Part shown: positions 50,346 through 58,781 of the stretch, piece by piece
Numbering within the stretch: the first letter of the stretch is position 1
How the letters are laid out: each line of letters starts with the position of its first letter
From: Micromonospora sp. HM5-17
GTDB taxonomy: Bacteria; Actinomycetota; Actinomycetes; Mycobacteriales; Micromonosporaceae
Length of the DNA stretch: 64,000 nt
Direction: 5' to 3'
Assembly (NCBI RefSeq): GCF_003762835.1
Contig: NZ_RJWA01000001.1
Span: 372,001 to 436,000, forward strand
The notes under the pieces: generated by a model
Told to the model about the DNA's origin: nothing
Databases searched by the model: none
Seen by the model: the letters and a program-made list of their open reading frames with translations, nothing else
Position numbers and translations under genes: made by a program

Positions 50346-51605
50346 CTACCCGCCGTTGGCCGGGCCCTTGGTCGGGTTCGCCTGGACCCACGCGTCCATG
50401 GTGTCGTTCGCCATCGCCTGGTACATGGCGAGCGCCTTCTCCCGGTCGGAGACCACCACCGACTCGCCGTTGACCATCTGGCTGCCGAGGTGCGGGCTGG
50501 TGAGGAAGTGCAGGTTCTCGCTGCGCAGGCCCCGGAACTGGATCGCCATGTCAACCAGGGAGAAGTCCTCGTCCACGGTCACCGCGTTCGTCACCGACCT
50601 CAGGAACGCGTTCAGCTTGGCCGGGTTGGTCAGCGTGCCCGTGCTGACCGCCTTGTCCATCAGGGCACGCAGGAACTCCTGCTGGTGCCGCATCCGGGCG
50701 AAGTCACCGTCCGGGAACTGCTTGCGCTGCCGGATCCAGTCCAGCGCCTCGGCCCCGTTCATGTGGTTGACGCCCTTCTTGAACTTCCGGTACGGCTTGT
50801 GGATCGAGGTGATGTCGCGTTCGACGGTCAGCTCGACCCCGCCGAGCGCGTCGGTCACCTCCTTGAAGCCGGCGAAGTCGATCGCCACGACGTGGTCGAT
50901 CCGGACGTCGGTGAAGCACTCCACGGTGCGGACCGCCAGCGGAAGACCACCGAACGCGAAGGCGGCGTTGATCTTGTGGCGCTCGCCGCTGCCGCAGTCG
51001 GCCCCGGCGCTCTCCGGGATGGGTACGTAGAGGTCACGCGGGATCGAGACCAGGTACGCCTTGTCGTGGCTGGCGGGGATGTGCATCACGATGATCGTGT
51101 CGGCCCGCCACTTGCTGGCCCGGTCGACCGGGGCGTCCGGGTCCCGCGAGTCGCTTCCGACCAACAGGATGTTCAGCGCGCCGCTGACCGACTTGGGGCG
51201 GCCGCCGGCCAGCTCGGCGAAGGGGTCGGTCCGCTTCAGGTCGTTGTCGAGGCCCCTGACGTACGCCCAGAGGCCGCCACCGGCGAGCAGGCCCAGCACC
51301 AGCACCGCGATGCCGGCGACGAGGGCGATCCGCTTCCAGTGGGGCCGGGGGCCACGCCGGGCGGGACCGCCGGGCATTCCCGGGCCGCCGGGGCCACCGG
51401 GACCGCCGGGACCGCCGGGACCGATCGGGCCGCCGGGGCTGTCGTACCCGGGACGGGCCTGGTCCGGTATCCCGACCGGGGCACGGCCCGAGATCCGGCT
51501 CGGGTTGGCCGTGCCGGAGCCGGGCACCGACGCCCGGCCGGCGGATCCGGCGGCCGTCATCCGGTAGCCGGAGGCGGACCCGTTCGGGGGATGGCTCGCG
51601 AACAT
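50346..51605 (-). CDS. LCP-family cell-wall glycopolymer ligase with collagen-like head
   Basis: This 419-residue protein has a cytoplasmic head of about 85 residues with a GGP repeat (GPGGPGGPGGPGGPGMPGGP). One transmembrane helix (RIALVAGIAVLVLGLLAGGGLW) and an extracellular LCP domain follow. Conserved parts are NILLVGSDSRD, RADTIIVMHIP, DKAYLVSIPRDLYVPIP, HKINAAFAFGG, GGVELTVERDI and EALDWIRQRKQFPDGDFARMRHQQEFLRALM, matching the LytR-CpsA-Psr ligases that attach teichoic-acid-like polymers to peptidoglycan. Two paralogues in tandem suggest separate polymer or stage specificity. ATG 51605 is chosen as the first in-frame start; M16 is also possible. Confidence 0.93.
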   Translation of the reverse strand: MFASHPPNGSASGYRMTAAGSAGRASVPGSGTANPSRISGRAPVGIPDQARPGYDSPGGPIGPGGPGGPGGPGGPGMPGGPARRGPRPHWKRIALVAGIAVLVLGLLAGGGLWAYVRGLDNDLKRTDPFAELAGGRPKSVSGALNILLVGSDSRDPDAPVDRASKWRADTIIVMHIPASHDKAYLVSIPRDLYVPIPESAGADCGSGERHKINAAFAFGGLPLAVRTVECFTDVRIDHVVAIDFAGFKEVTDALGGVELTVERDITSIHKPYRKFKKGVNHMNGAEALDWIRQRKQFPDGDFARMRHQQEFLRALMDKAVSTGTLTNPAKLNAFLRSVTNAVTVDEDFSLVDMAIQFRGLRSENLHFLTSPHLGSQMVNGESVVVSDREKALAMYQAMANDTMDAWVQANPTKGPANGG

Positions 51606-51765
51606 GAGCCCAGGGTACGGAGCGAAACCAAGAATTCCCTGGGCGCCACGTCCGGGGATGGCGCGAATCTGGTACGATCCCGCGCCCCTTTCCAGTCGCC
51701 CGCGGTGCGGATCGACCCCGCGGATGTCGCGGTCTGGTCGGTTCGGCCGGTGACCGTGCTGTCCG

Positions 51766-52743
51766 TCAGCTCAGCCGTTGGGCGAAATGCGCGATGGTGC
51801 GACGCAGCCCTTCCCGCGGCGAGACCGTGGGCTCGTAGCCGAGCCGGGTCCGGGCCAGGGTCAGATCCGGCCGGCGCATCTCCGGGTCGTCCGCGGTCCG
51901 GGCGACGTACGTGATCCTCGACTCACTTCCGGTGAGGGCCACGATCGTCTCGGCCAGCTCCCGCATCGACACCTCGTGCTCGGTGCCGCAGTTGATCGGA
52001 CCGGTCTCGGTCGAGTCGAGGAGCAGCAGGATGCCCCGGACCAGATCGTCGACGTAGCAGATCGAGCGGGTCTGGGCCCCGGTGCCGTGCACGGTCAGCG
52101 GCTCGCCGCGCAGCGCCTGGGTGATGAAGGTGGGGATCGCCCGGCCGTCGTCGGGGCGCATCCGGGGGCCGTACGTGTTGAAGATCCGGACGATGCCGAC
52201 GTCGAGCCCGTGGTAGCGGTGGTACGCCATGGTGGCGGCCTCGGCGAAGCGCTTGGCCTCGTCGTACACGCTGCGGATGCCGACCGGGTTGACGTTGCCC
52301 CAGTACGTCTCGGGCTGCGGGTGCACCTGCGGGTCGCCGTACGCCTCGGAGGTGGAGGCGAGGATGAACCGGGCCCGGTCGGCGACGGCCCGGTCGAGCA
52401 GGTGCAGGGTGGCGAGTGAGCCGACCCGGAGGATCTCGATCGGCAGCGTGGTGAAGTCGGTGGGACTCGCCGGCGAGGCGAGGTGCATGATCGCGTCGAA
52501 CCGCTCGGCGATCGCCGGATGATGGCCGGGCAGCCCGTCCGAGACATCGGCCTCGATGAGGGTGAAGCGTGGGTGGTCGACCAGGTGGGCGACGTTCTCC
52601 TTCGACCCGGTGACGAAGTTGTCCACCGCCACCACCGTGCAGCCACGCGCGATCAGGGCGTCGACCAGGTGCGATGGAACGAATCCGGCGCCGCCGGTGA
52701 CGAGGATCCGGTGTTCTGCTCCGAAGCGCTGGGCTACCACCAT
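51766..52743 (-). CDS. NAD-dependent epimerase/dehydratase, UDP-glucuronate-decarboxylase-like
   Basis: The 325-residue extended short-chain dehydrogenase has the NAD motif LVTGGAGFVPSH (about 14-25) and an YxxxK catalytic pair in SVYDEAKRFAE. Segments VDNFVTGSKENVAHL, HLASPASPTDF and GPRMRPDDGRAIPTFITQALRGEPLTVHG are the hallmark of UDP-xylose synthase/dTDP-glucose 4,6-dehydratase relatives, so it makes or remodels a nucleotide sugar for the cell envelope. FVPSHL replaces the usual FIGSHL, a conservative change. LCP ligases lie just downstream on the same strand. Confidence 0.9.
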   Translation of the reverse strand: MVVAQRFGAEHRILVTGGAGFVPSHLVDALIARGCTVVAVDNFVTGSKENVAHLVDHPRFTLIEADVSDGLPGHHPAIAERFDAIMHLASPASPTDFTTLPIEILRVGSLATLHLLDRAVADRARFILASTSEAYGDPQVHPQPETYWGNVNPVGIRSVYDEAKRFAEAATMAYHRYHGLDVGIVRIFNTYGPRMRPDDGRAIPTFITQALRGEPLTVHGTGAQTRSICYVDDLVRGILLLLDSTETGPINCGTEHEVSMRELAETIVALTGSESRITYVARTADDPEMRRPDLTLARTRLGYEPTVSPREGLRRTIAHFAQRLS

Positions 52744-52914
52744 GGCGCCAGCCTACCCACCATGCTGATCTCTGACAGGGGCGAGGGAGCGCCTCCGGCG
52801 GAGCCCGGCGATCCGGTTCGACGGGCGTGGAAACGCCGGCGCGACCGGGCGTGGCGGGTGGTGCCGGGTGATCGCCGCACCCGACACCACCCGTTACCAG
52901 ACAATGACGTACGG

Positions 52915-54591
52915 TCAGTGCGATCCCGAGCCGGTGAGGGCCCGGACCTCGAGTTCGGCGTACTTCTCGGTGTCCGATTCCTTCGAGAGGAGGGTGCCGA
53001 GCCAGCCGCAGAGGAAGCCGACCGGGATCGAGATGATGCCCGGGTTCGACAGCGGGAACCACTGCCAGTCGTGGTTCGGGAACATCGCGCTCGGCGCCCC
53101 GGAGACCACCGGGGAGAAGAAGACCAACCCGACCGCGCTGACCAGACCGCCGTAGATCGCCCACACCGCGCCAGAGGTGTTGAACCGCCGCCAGAAGAGG
53201 GTGTAGAGGATTGCCGGCAGGTTCCCGGAGGCCGCCACCGCGAAGGCGAGGGCGACCAGGAAGGCCACGTTCAGGTCCTGCGCGAAGATCGACAGCGCGA
53301 TCGAGATCGCACCGATCACCAGCGCCGCGATCCGGGCGACGTTGACCTCCTGCCGCTCGGACGCCTGCCCGTCCTTGACCACGTTCGCGTAGAAGTCGTG
53401 CGCGAGGCTGGACGACGAGGCGAGGGTGAGCCCGGCGACCACCGCGAGGATGGTGGCGAAGGCGACCGCGGCGATGATCGCGAGCAGCGCCGCCCCACCG
53501 ACGTCGCCGCCGAGGAAGTCGACGCCGAGCGCCTGGGCGAGCTGCGGTGCGGCCGTGTTGCCGGTCGTGTCCTGGGCCCGGATCGCCTCCTGCCCGACCA
53601 GGGCCGCCGCGCCGAAGCCCAGCGCCAGGGTGAACAGGTAGAAGGTGCCGATGATCCCGATCGCCCAGAGCACGCTCTTCCGGGCGGCCCTGGCGGACGG
53701 CACGGTGTAGAAGCGGATCAGGATGTGCGGCAGCCCGGCCGTGCCGAGGACGAGCGCGATGCCGAGCGAGAGCAGGTCCATCTTGTTGTAGAAGGTCTTC
53801 GCCGAGTCACCGGCGACCTCCACGCCGTACCGTAGCCCCGGCTCGAGGAAGGCGCTGCCCTTGCCCGAGGCGTCCGCGGCGTCCCCGAGCAGGGTGGAGA
53901 GGTTGAACCTGTAGTGCGCCAGCACCAGGATCGTCATGACCAGCGCACCGCTCATCAGCAGGAACGCCTTGACGATCTGTACGTAGGTGGTGCCCTTCAT
54001 CCCGCCCACGGTGACGTAGATGATCATCAGGGCGCCGACCAGGATGATGGTCGCGATCTTTGCCGCGTCCGCGTCCATGCCGAGGAACGTCGTGCCGGGC
54101 CGGATACCGAGCAGCAGCGCGACCAGCGCGCCCGCCCCGACCATCTGGGCGAGCAGGTAGAAGATCGAGACGGTGATCGTGGAGACGGCCGCCGCCGTCC
54201 GGACCGGCTTCTGCCGCATCCGGAACGCGAGGACGTCCGCCATCGTGTACCGGCCCGAGTTGCGCAGCAGCTCGGCGACGAGGAGCAGCGCCACCAGCCA
54301 GGCGACCAGGAAGCCGATCGAGTAGAGGAAGCCGTCGTACCCGTAGAGCGCGATGAGGCCGGCGATGCCGAGGAAGGAGGCCGCCGACATGTAGTCGCCG
54401 CCGATCGCCATGCCGTTCTGGAAACCGGAGAACGACCGGCCGCCGGCGTAGAAGTCGGTGGCCGTCCTGGTCTGCCGGCTGGCCCAGATGGTGATCCCCA
54501 GGGTCACCGCGACGAAGACCAGGAAGAGCGTGATGGTCAGGGTACGGGCGGTGGTGTCGCTCGCCTCCGCCGCCAGGAACAGGTCGCTCAT
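52915..54591 (-). CDS. actP: cation/acetate (SSS) symporter, ActP-like
   Basis: The 558-residue membrane protein has about 13 helices of the sodium:solute symporter family. Segments such as FYAGGRSFSGFQNGMAIGGDYMSAASFLGIAGLIALYGYDGFLYSIGFLVAWL are typical of acetate permease ActP, which takes up acetate and other short carboxylates. The small DUF485 protein encoded upstream, overlapping by ATGA, is its usual partner (YjcH). No acs gene is adjacent. A longer open frame upstream of 54591 lies inside the partner gene. A second symporter pair lies 4 kb downstream. Confidence 0.93.
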   Translation of the reverse strand: MSDLFLAAEASDTTARTLTITLFLVFVAVTLGITIWASRQTRTATDFYAGGRSFSGFQNGMAIGGDYMSAASFLGIAGLIALYGYDGFLYSIGFLVAWLVALLLVAELLRNSGRYTMADVLAFRMRQKPVRTAAAVSTITVSIFYLLAQMVGAGALVALLLGIRPGTTFLGMDADAAKIATIILVGALMIIYVTVGGMKGTTYVQIVKAFLLMSGALVMTILVLAHYRFNLSTLLGDAADASGKGSAFLEPGLRYGVEVAGDSAKTFYNKMDLLSLGIALVLGTAGLPHILIRFYTVPSARAARKSVLWAIGIIGTFYLFTLALGFGAAALVGQEAIRAQDTTGNTAAPQLAQALGVDFLGGDVGGAALLAIIAAVAFATILAVVAGLTLASSSSLAHDFYANVVKDGQASERQEVNVARIAALVIGAISIALSIFAQDLNVAFLVALAFAVAASGNLPAILYTLFWRRFNTSGAVWAIYGGLVSAVGLVFFSPVVSGAPSAMFPNHDWQWFPLSNPGIISIPVGFLCGWLGTLLSKESDTEKYAELEVRALTGSGSH

Positions 54592-54962
54592 CGGGTCACC
54601 TCGCTCTCCGCGCCGTCCCGCTGCGCCGGGCCGTCCAGGTCCTCGCGGATCCGGTTGGCGAGCGGATCCAGCTTCCGGTCCGCGTAGCGGGAGTACAGCC
54701 ACGCGATGAGGAAGGTGGAGACGAACTGGAGCAGGCCGAAGACGAGGGCGACGTTGATGGCACCGACGATCTTGGTGCCCATGAAGTCCCGCGCGTACGC
54801 GGAGAGGATCACGTAGAGGGCGTACCAGAGGAAGAACGCCGCGGTCATCGGAAAGACGAACCGGCGCAGTGCCCTACGCAGGTCGGAGAACTCGTCCGAT
54901 CGCTGTATGGCGACGTACCGGTCGGGCGGGGCGCTCGCCGGCGCGGGCGTGTCCGTGGACAT
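54588..54962 (-). CDS. DUF485 membrane protein, partner of the acetate symporter
   Basis: The 124-residue product has two transmembrane helices (MTAAFFLWYALYVILSAYARDF and VALVFGLLQFVSTFLIAWLYSRYADRKLDPL) and the DUF485 signature R-x3-P-x-A-x5-Y. Small proteins of this kind (YjcH) are encoded with ActP and probably stabilise the symporter. It overlaps the symporter gene as ATGA. The ATG at 54962 follows AGGTGG. No binding motif is known. Confidence 0.9.
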   Translation of the reverse strand: MSTDTPAPASAPPDRYVAIQRSDEFSDLRRALRRFVFPMTAAFFLWYALYVILSAYARDFMGTKIVGAINVALVFGLLQFVSTFLIAWLYSRYADRKLDPLANRIREDLDGPAQRDGAESEVTR

Positions 54963-55159
54963 CCTGGCTCACCACCTTCACAGGGGTCCGGAGTTTCGCG
55001 CACGGTATGAAGCGCTCCGGACATCGGAGAACGGTGATCGGCCAGGCCGGTCGGCGGCTGCGCCGAATGGACCTGTCGCTGCGCCCAGTGACGCCGGTCA
55101 CGCCGCTGGGCGACGCCGGTGTCGCCGTACCGCGGATGGTGCGGTGCCCTCCGGCGGCG

Positions 55160-55840
55160 TCAGCCGGCGAGTTCGCGGTAGCGCCCCCGGTGGTGCAGCA
55201 GGGGGACCGCATCCCCGGTCAGCTCGACCGTCTCGATCGTCGCCTCGACCAGCAGCGCCCAGCCGTACGCCCGGAACCCGTCGAGTCGGCAGCCGGCCCA
55301 GCCCCCGGCGTCGGCCGGCACCGGGCCGTACGGTGTCCGGGTCCACTCGCCGGTGGCGAAGAGGCCACCGGGGGCCGGGAAGAGCCCGGCGAAGCGGTCC
55401 GCGAGCCGCCGGTGCGCCGGCCCGAGCAGGGCGACGGCGAAACGGCCGCTGGCCGAGGCGGCCGCCCACAGGTCCGACTCCTCGTCGACGAGGCCGAGCA
55501 GCCGGGGCGGATCCCCGTCGGCGACCAGCGTCGACGAGACGGTCAGCCCGGCCGGGTCCGCCGGTTCCCCGGCCGCCGGCGAGGCGGTCTCCCCGGCCGC
55601 TGAGGCGGCCTGCCCAGCCGTCAACAGGGCGGTCTGCCCGGCCGCTCGGGCGGTCTGCGTAGCCGCCGGCGGGGCGGTCTCCCCGGCCGCCGGTCGGGCG
55701 TACGCCGTCCACAGGGTCACCGGTGCGGCCAGCCTGCCCCGGAACCGCCGGATCGGTGACCGTTGCCCCTCCGGAGTGGCGAACGGATCGGTGTGGTGGA
55801 TCTGCCCACCCGGCGGCTCGGCTCGGTGCACGCTGTCCAT
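55160..55840 (-). CDS. flavin-reductase-domain protein with Ala-rich insertion
   Basis: The 226-residue product carries a flavin-reductase-like (FMN-binding split barrel) domain: RFRGRLAAPVTLWTAY at the front, then ADPAGLTVSSTLVADGDPPRLLGLVDEESDLW and GRFAVALLGPAHRRLADRFAGLFPAPGGLF. Family members reduce FMN or bind it for a partner oxygenase. Between Tyr and ADPAGLTVSS, where relatives have only a few residues, lies a 45-residue Ala/Gly/Thr/Gln insertion built of roughly 8-residue units (AAGETAPP, AATQTARA, AGQTALLT...). ATG 55840 gives a normal N-terminus. No mono-oxygenase lies next to it. Confidence 0.82.
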   Translation of the reverse strand: MDSVHRAEPPGGQIHHTDPFATPEGQRSPIRRFRGRLAAPVTLWTAYARPAAGETAPPAATQTARAAGQTALLTAGQAASAAGETASPAAGEPADPAGLTVSSTLVADGDPPRLLGLVDEESDLWAAASASGRFAVALLGPAHRRLADRFAGLFPAPGGLFATGEWTRTPYGPVPADAGGWAGCRLDGFRAYGWALLVEATIETVELTGDAVPLLHHRGRYRELAG

Positions 55841-55957
55841 TGTGCCGCCCGGCCCGGCCCGACGGGCCGCGCGGCCCACCAATCCGGCACGCCGCGCCGC
55901 CCACCGGTCCGGTACGGCGCGCGACCGCGTCATCCGGCACCGGCCGGTCTTGACGGC

Positions 55958-55980
55958 CACTATTCACTGAGTGAATAGTG
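55958..55980. promoter_or_regulatory. 23-bp palindrome overlapping the PadR gene start
   Basis: CACTATTCACT (55958-55968) and its perfect 11-bp complement (55970-55980) surround a single G. The dyad ends seven bases before ATG 55987 and overlaps the alternative GTG 55978. It is the likely operator by which the PadR protein represses its own operon. Confidence 0.75.
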
Positions 55981-55986
55981 GCCCGC

Positions 55987-56526
55987 ATGTCCACTCCGCA
56001 CGTACTGCTCGGGCTGCTCGCGATCGGGCCGAAACACGGCTACGACCTCAAACGCGACTACGACCTGCGGCTGCCCAAGGCCAAACCGCTGCCGTACGGG
56101 CAGGTCTACGCCACCCTCGGCCGACTGGAACGGGACGGCCTGGTGGTCCGGGCCGGCCAGGACCGCGAGGCCGGACCCGACCGGACGTCGTACGCGATCA
56201 CCCCGTCCGGACAGGCCGCCCTGGACACCTGGCTCAGTGCGGTCGAACCCCCACTCCCACACCTGAACAGCGTGCTGCTGGCCAAGGTGATCATCACGCT
56301 GCTGGTCGCTGACCTCAGCCGGGCCCGCGACTACCTGAGTCGACAGCGGCAGGCGCACGCCGCCCGACTGCGGGAACTCACCGCCGTCAAGACCGACCCG
56401 ACCGCGTCGGTCGCCGACGTGATCGCCGCCGACTACGGCATCAACCATCTCGACGCCGACCTGCGGTGGCTGCGTACCACCCTGGACCGGGTCGTCGACC
56501 TGCACCGGGAGGTGACGGCCCGATGA
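55987..56526 (+). CDS. PadR-family repressor of the downstream ABC exporter
   Basis: The 179-residue PadR protein has the winged helix at residues about 1-80 (STPHVLLGLLAIGPKHGYDLKRDYDLRLPKAKPLPYGQVYATLGRLERDGLV) with signature HGYDLK and GQVYATL. A helical C-terminal domain for dimers follows. Such regulators respond to small phenolics, drugs or cell-envelope stress. Its stop overlaps the ABC ATPase start (ATGA), so it is part of the exporter operon and probably represses it through the 23-bp palindrome in front. ATG 55987 and GTG 55978 are both in frame. Confidence 0.92.
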   Translation: MSTPHVLLGLLAIGPKHGYDLKRDYDLRLPKAKPLPYGQVYATLGRLERDGLVVRAGQDREAGPDRTSYAITPSGQAALDTWLSAVEPPLPHLNSVLLAKVIITLLVADLSRARDYLSRQRQAHAARLRELTAVKTDPTASVADVIAADYGINHLDADLRWLRTTLDRVVDLHREVTAR

Positions 56527-57212
56527 GTTTCCTGGGCACCCGGGCGGCGGTGAAGTCGTACGGCCCGACCCCGGCCCTGCGCGGCGTCACCGTCGACGTC
56601 GCCGAGGGCGAGATCCTCGCCGTGACCGGCCCGTCCGGTTGCGGCAAGTCCACCCTGCTGCACTGCCTGGCCGGAATCATGCCGGTCGACGCCGGCGAGG
56701 TGTTCTACCGGGGCCGGCGGATCGACACCACCTCCGAGGAGGAACGCGCCCGACTGCGGCGTACCGAATTCGGGGTGCTGTTCCAGTTCGGTCAACTCGT
56801 CGCCGAGCTGACCGCCGCCGAGAACGTGGCACTGCCGCTGCTGCTCGCCGGTGCCCGGCGCCGAGACGCCCGGACCGCGGCGCTGGCCTGGTTGGACCGG
56901 CTCGGCGTCGCCGACCTCGCCGACCAGCGGCCCGGCACGATGTCCGGCGGCCAGCAGCAGCGCTGCGCGCTGGCCCGGGCCCTGGTCACCGAACCCCGGG
57001 TGCTCTTCGCCGACGAACCGACCGGTGCGCTCGACACCCTCGCCGGAGAGCAGGTCCTTGGCCAGCTGGTCCGGCTCGCCCGCGAGCAGCGGACCACCGT
57101 CGTACTGGTCACCCACGACGCGCGGGTCGCCGGGTACGCCGACCGCGAGGTGACGCTGCGCGACGGCGTCGTCGATCCGACCGGCCTGGGCATCGCGGCG
57201 GTACGGCGGTGA
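56523..57212 (+). CDS. ABC transporter ATP-binding subunit (MacB/LolD type)
   Basis: The 229-residue ATPase has Walker A GPSGCGKST (about 37-45), a Q-loop FQFGQLVAELTAAEN, the signature MSGGQQQR, Walker B VLFADEPTGALD and H-loop VLVTHD. The short core with the FtsX-type partner downstream marks the MacB/LolD class, which export peptides, antibiotics or lipoproteins by mechanotransmission. It overlaps both neighbours (ATGA in front, GTGA behind), forming a tightly coupled three-gene operon with the PadR gene. Confidence 0.95.
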   Translation: MSFLGTRAAVKSYGPTPALRGVTVDVAEGEILAVTGPSGCGKSTLLHCLAGIMPVDAGEVFYRGRRIDTTSEEERARLRRTEFGVLFQFGQLVAELTAAENVALPLLLAGARRRDARTAALAWLDRLGVADLADQRPGTMSGGQQQRCALARALVTEPRVLFADEPTGALDTLAGEQVLGQLVRLAREQRTTVVLVTHDARVAGYADREVTLRDGVVDPTGLGIAAVRR

Positions 57213-58711
57213 GGCCAGGCGTGCTGCTCCGGTTCGCCCTGGCCGGTAGCCGAACCGACACCATCCGGGTGGTGCTGACCGGGCTGAGCGCCGCGCTCGC
57301 CACCCTGGCGGTCCTCGCCGCGCTGACCGTGCTCGCGATCCCGACCGTCCTCGACGGCGGCAGAAACGTCTCGCCGCAGTACCGCAACCCGCTGATCGCC
57401 GAGGCCGGACTGCGGGTCGGGGTGGCGGCCACGCTGGTCCTGCTGACCATTCCGGTCCTGGTCCTGGCCGGCCAGTGCGCCCGATTCGGGGCACCGGCCC
57501 GGGACCGCCGACTCGCGGCGTTCCGGATGGCCGGCGCCGGGCCCCGGCAGGCGGTCGTGATCGCCGCCACCGAGGCGGCCCTGGCCAGCGGCCTCGGCGC
57601 GCTCGCCGGGCTCGGGATCTACCTGGTCGGTCGCCAGGTCCTCGGCTCACCGGGACCGGACGGCAAACTCGCGCTGCCAACCGACGTACTGCCACCTGTC
57701 TGGCAACTCGCCGTCGTGGTGGCCGGCATTCCGGTACTGGCCGGGCTGATCGCGATGCTGCTGCTGCGCCGGGTCGTGCTGACCCCGTACGGGGTGGTGC
57801 GCCGGGTACGGACCCGGCCGCCACGTCCCTGGGCGGGTCTGCTGATCCTCGGCGGGCTCGGGACGGCCGCACTGCTCGCACCGCTGACCAGGTACCTGCT
57901 CCGCAGCGGGCGCAGCCTGCCGTACGACCTGTTCGGACTTGCCGTCCTCGTCGCGGCGCTGGCGGTCACCGTCGGAACTATCACCGGCACCGGCTGGATC
58001 GCCCACGTCACCGGGCGACTGCTGCACCGGTTCGCCCGCCGGCCCGCCGGGCTGCTCGCCGCGCGCCGGCTGATGGCCGATCCGTGGACCGGCAGCCGTA
58101 CCCTCGCCGCGCTGCTGGCGGCCGTACTCTTCGCTGCGATCGCCTCCGGGGTACGGATCAGGATGAGCACCGAGTTCGCGGCGGATGCCGAGTACTGGCG
58201 GCGGGACGCCGAACGGACGGGTGAGCCGTACATACCCCAGGACACCACGTTCTACGAGGGAGCGCACGACCTGGTCTACCTCGCGCTCACCGTCGCCCTG
58301 GTGATCGCCGCCGGTGGTCTGCTGGTCGCGTTGGCCGAGTCGATCGTGAGCCGGCGCCGGGAGCTGGCCGCACTGGTCGCCACCGGCGTGCCCCGCGCCG
58401 TCCTGGGCCGGGCGCTGGCCTGGCAGACCCTGACCCCGGCGGTGGCCGGCATCGTGCTGGCGGCTGTCACCGGCATCACCCTGCAACGCAGCCTCTACGG
58501 TGGGGAGGTCCGCAGCAACTGGGGCACCGTGTGTGGGGCTTCGACGACCGACTGCGTCGTACTGCCGCCCATAGTACGCACCGCGCCACTGCCCCTCGGC
58601 GATCTTGCCGGGTTCGTCGGCGTCGCCCTGGCGGTCGTACTCACCCTGCTGCTGGTCAGCCTGCTCCTGCTGCGGACCAGCACCGCGGTGGAGGAACTCC
58701 GGACAGCCTGA
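57209..58711 (+). CDS. FtsX-like ABC transporter permease
   Basis: The 500-residue permease has an N-terminal helix (VVLTGLSAALATLAVLAALTVLAIPTVLDGG) and several hydrophobic segments through the middle. A C-terminal FtsX-like domain follows (LVYLALTVALVIAAGGLLVALAESIVSRRRELAALVATGVPRAVLGRALAWQT), with the characteristic RRRELAxLxATGxxR cytoplasmic loop. It is the membrane partner of the ATPase encoded just upstream, probably for drug or peptide efflux controlled by the PadR protein. The GTG start overlaps the ATPase stop. A terminator hairpin follows the gene. Confidence 0.92.
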   Translation: MRPGVLLRFALAGSRTDTIRVVLTGLSAALATLAVLAALTVLAIPTVLDGGRNVSPQYRNPLIAEAGLRVGVAATLVLLTIPVLVLAGQCARFGAPARDRRLAAFRMAGAGPRQAVVIAATEAALASGLGALAGLGIYLVGRQVLGSPGPDGKLALPTDVLPPVWQLAVVVAGIPVLAGLIAMLLLRRVVLTPYGVVRRVRTRPPRPWAGLLILGGLGTAALLAPLTRYLLRSGRSLPYDLFGLAVLVAALAVTVGTITGTGWIAHVTGRLLHRFARRPAGLLAARRLMADPWTGSRTLAALLAAVLFAAIASGVRIRMSTEFAADAEYWRRDAERTGEPYIPQDTTFYEGAHDLVYLALTVALVIAAGGLLVALAESIVSRRRELAALVATGVPRAVLGRALAWQTLTPAVAGIVLAAVTGITLQRSLYGGEVRSNWGTVCGASTTDCVVLPPIVRTAPLPLGDLAGFVGVALAVVLTLLLVSLLLLRTSTAVEELRTA

Positions 58712-58733
58712 TCCACCCCGCTTGAGAGGTGTG

Positions 58734-58781
58734 AGGAAGGGCCCCTTCTTATACAAAAAACGATAGGAAGGGGCCCTTCCT
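58734..58781. terminator. bidirectional stem-loop of a family-wide intergenic type
   Basis: AGGAAGGGCCCCTTC (58734-58748) and its perfect complement (58767-58781) flank an A-rich centre (TTATACAAAAAACG). Outer and inner bases extend the pairing with one G-T. It stands between two convergent genes and touches the stop codon of the minus-strand symporter, so it can end both transcripts. GGAAGGGGCCCTTCC-type intergenic hairpins recur in Micromonospora and Salinispora, from memory. Confidence 0.75.

Noticed and set aside
56433-57881. Minus-strand open frame opposite the ABC exporter
   Set aside because: Arg/Pro/Ser-rich shadow without motifs; the plus strand has unambiguous Walker and FtsX motifs.
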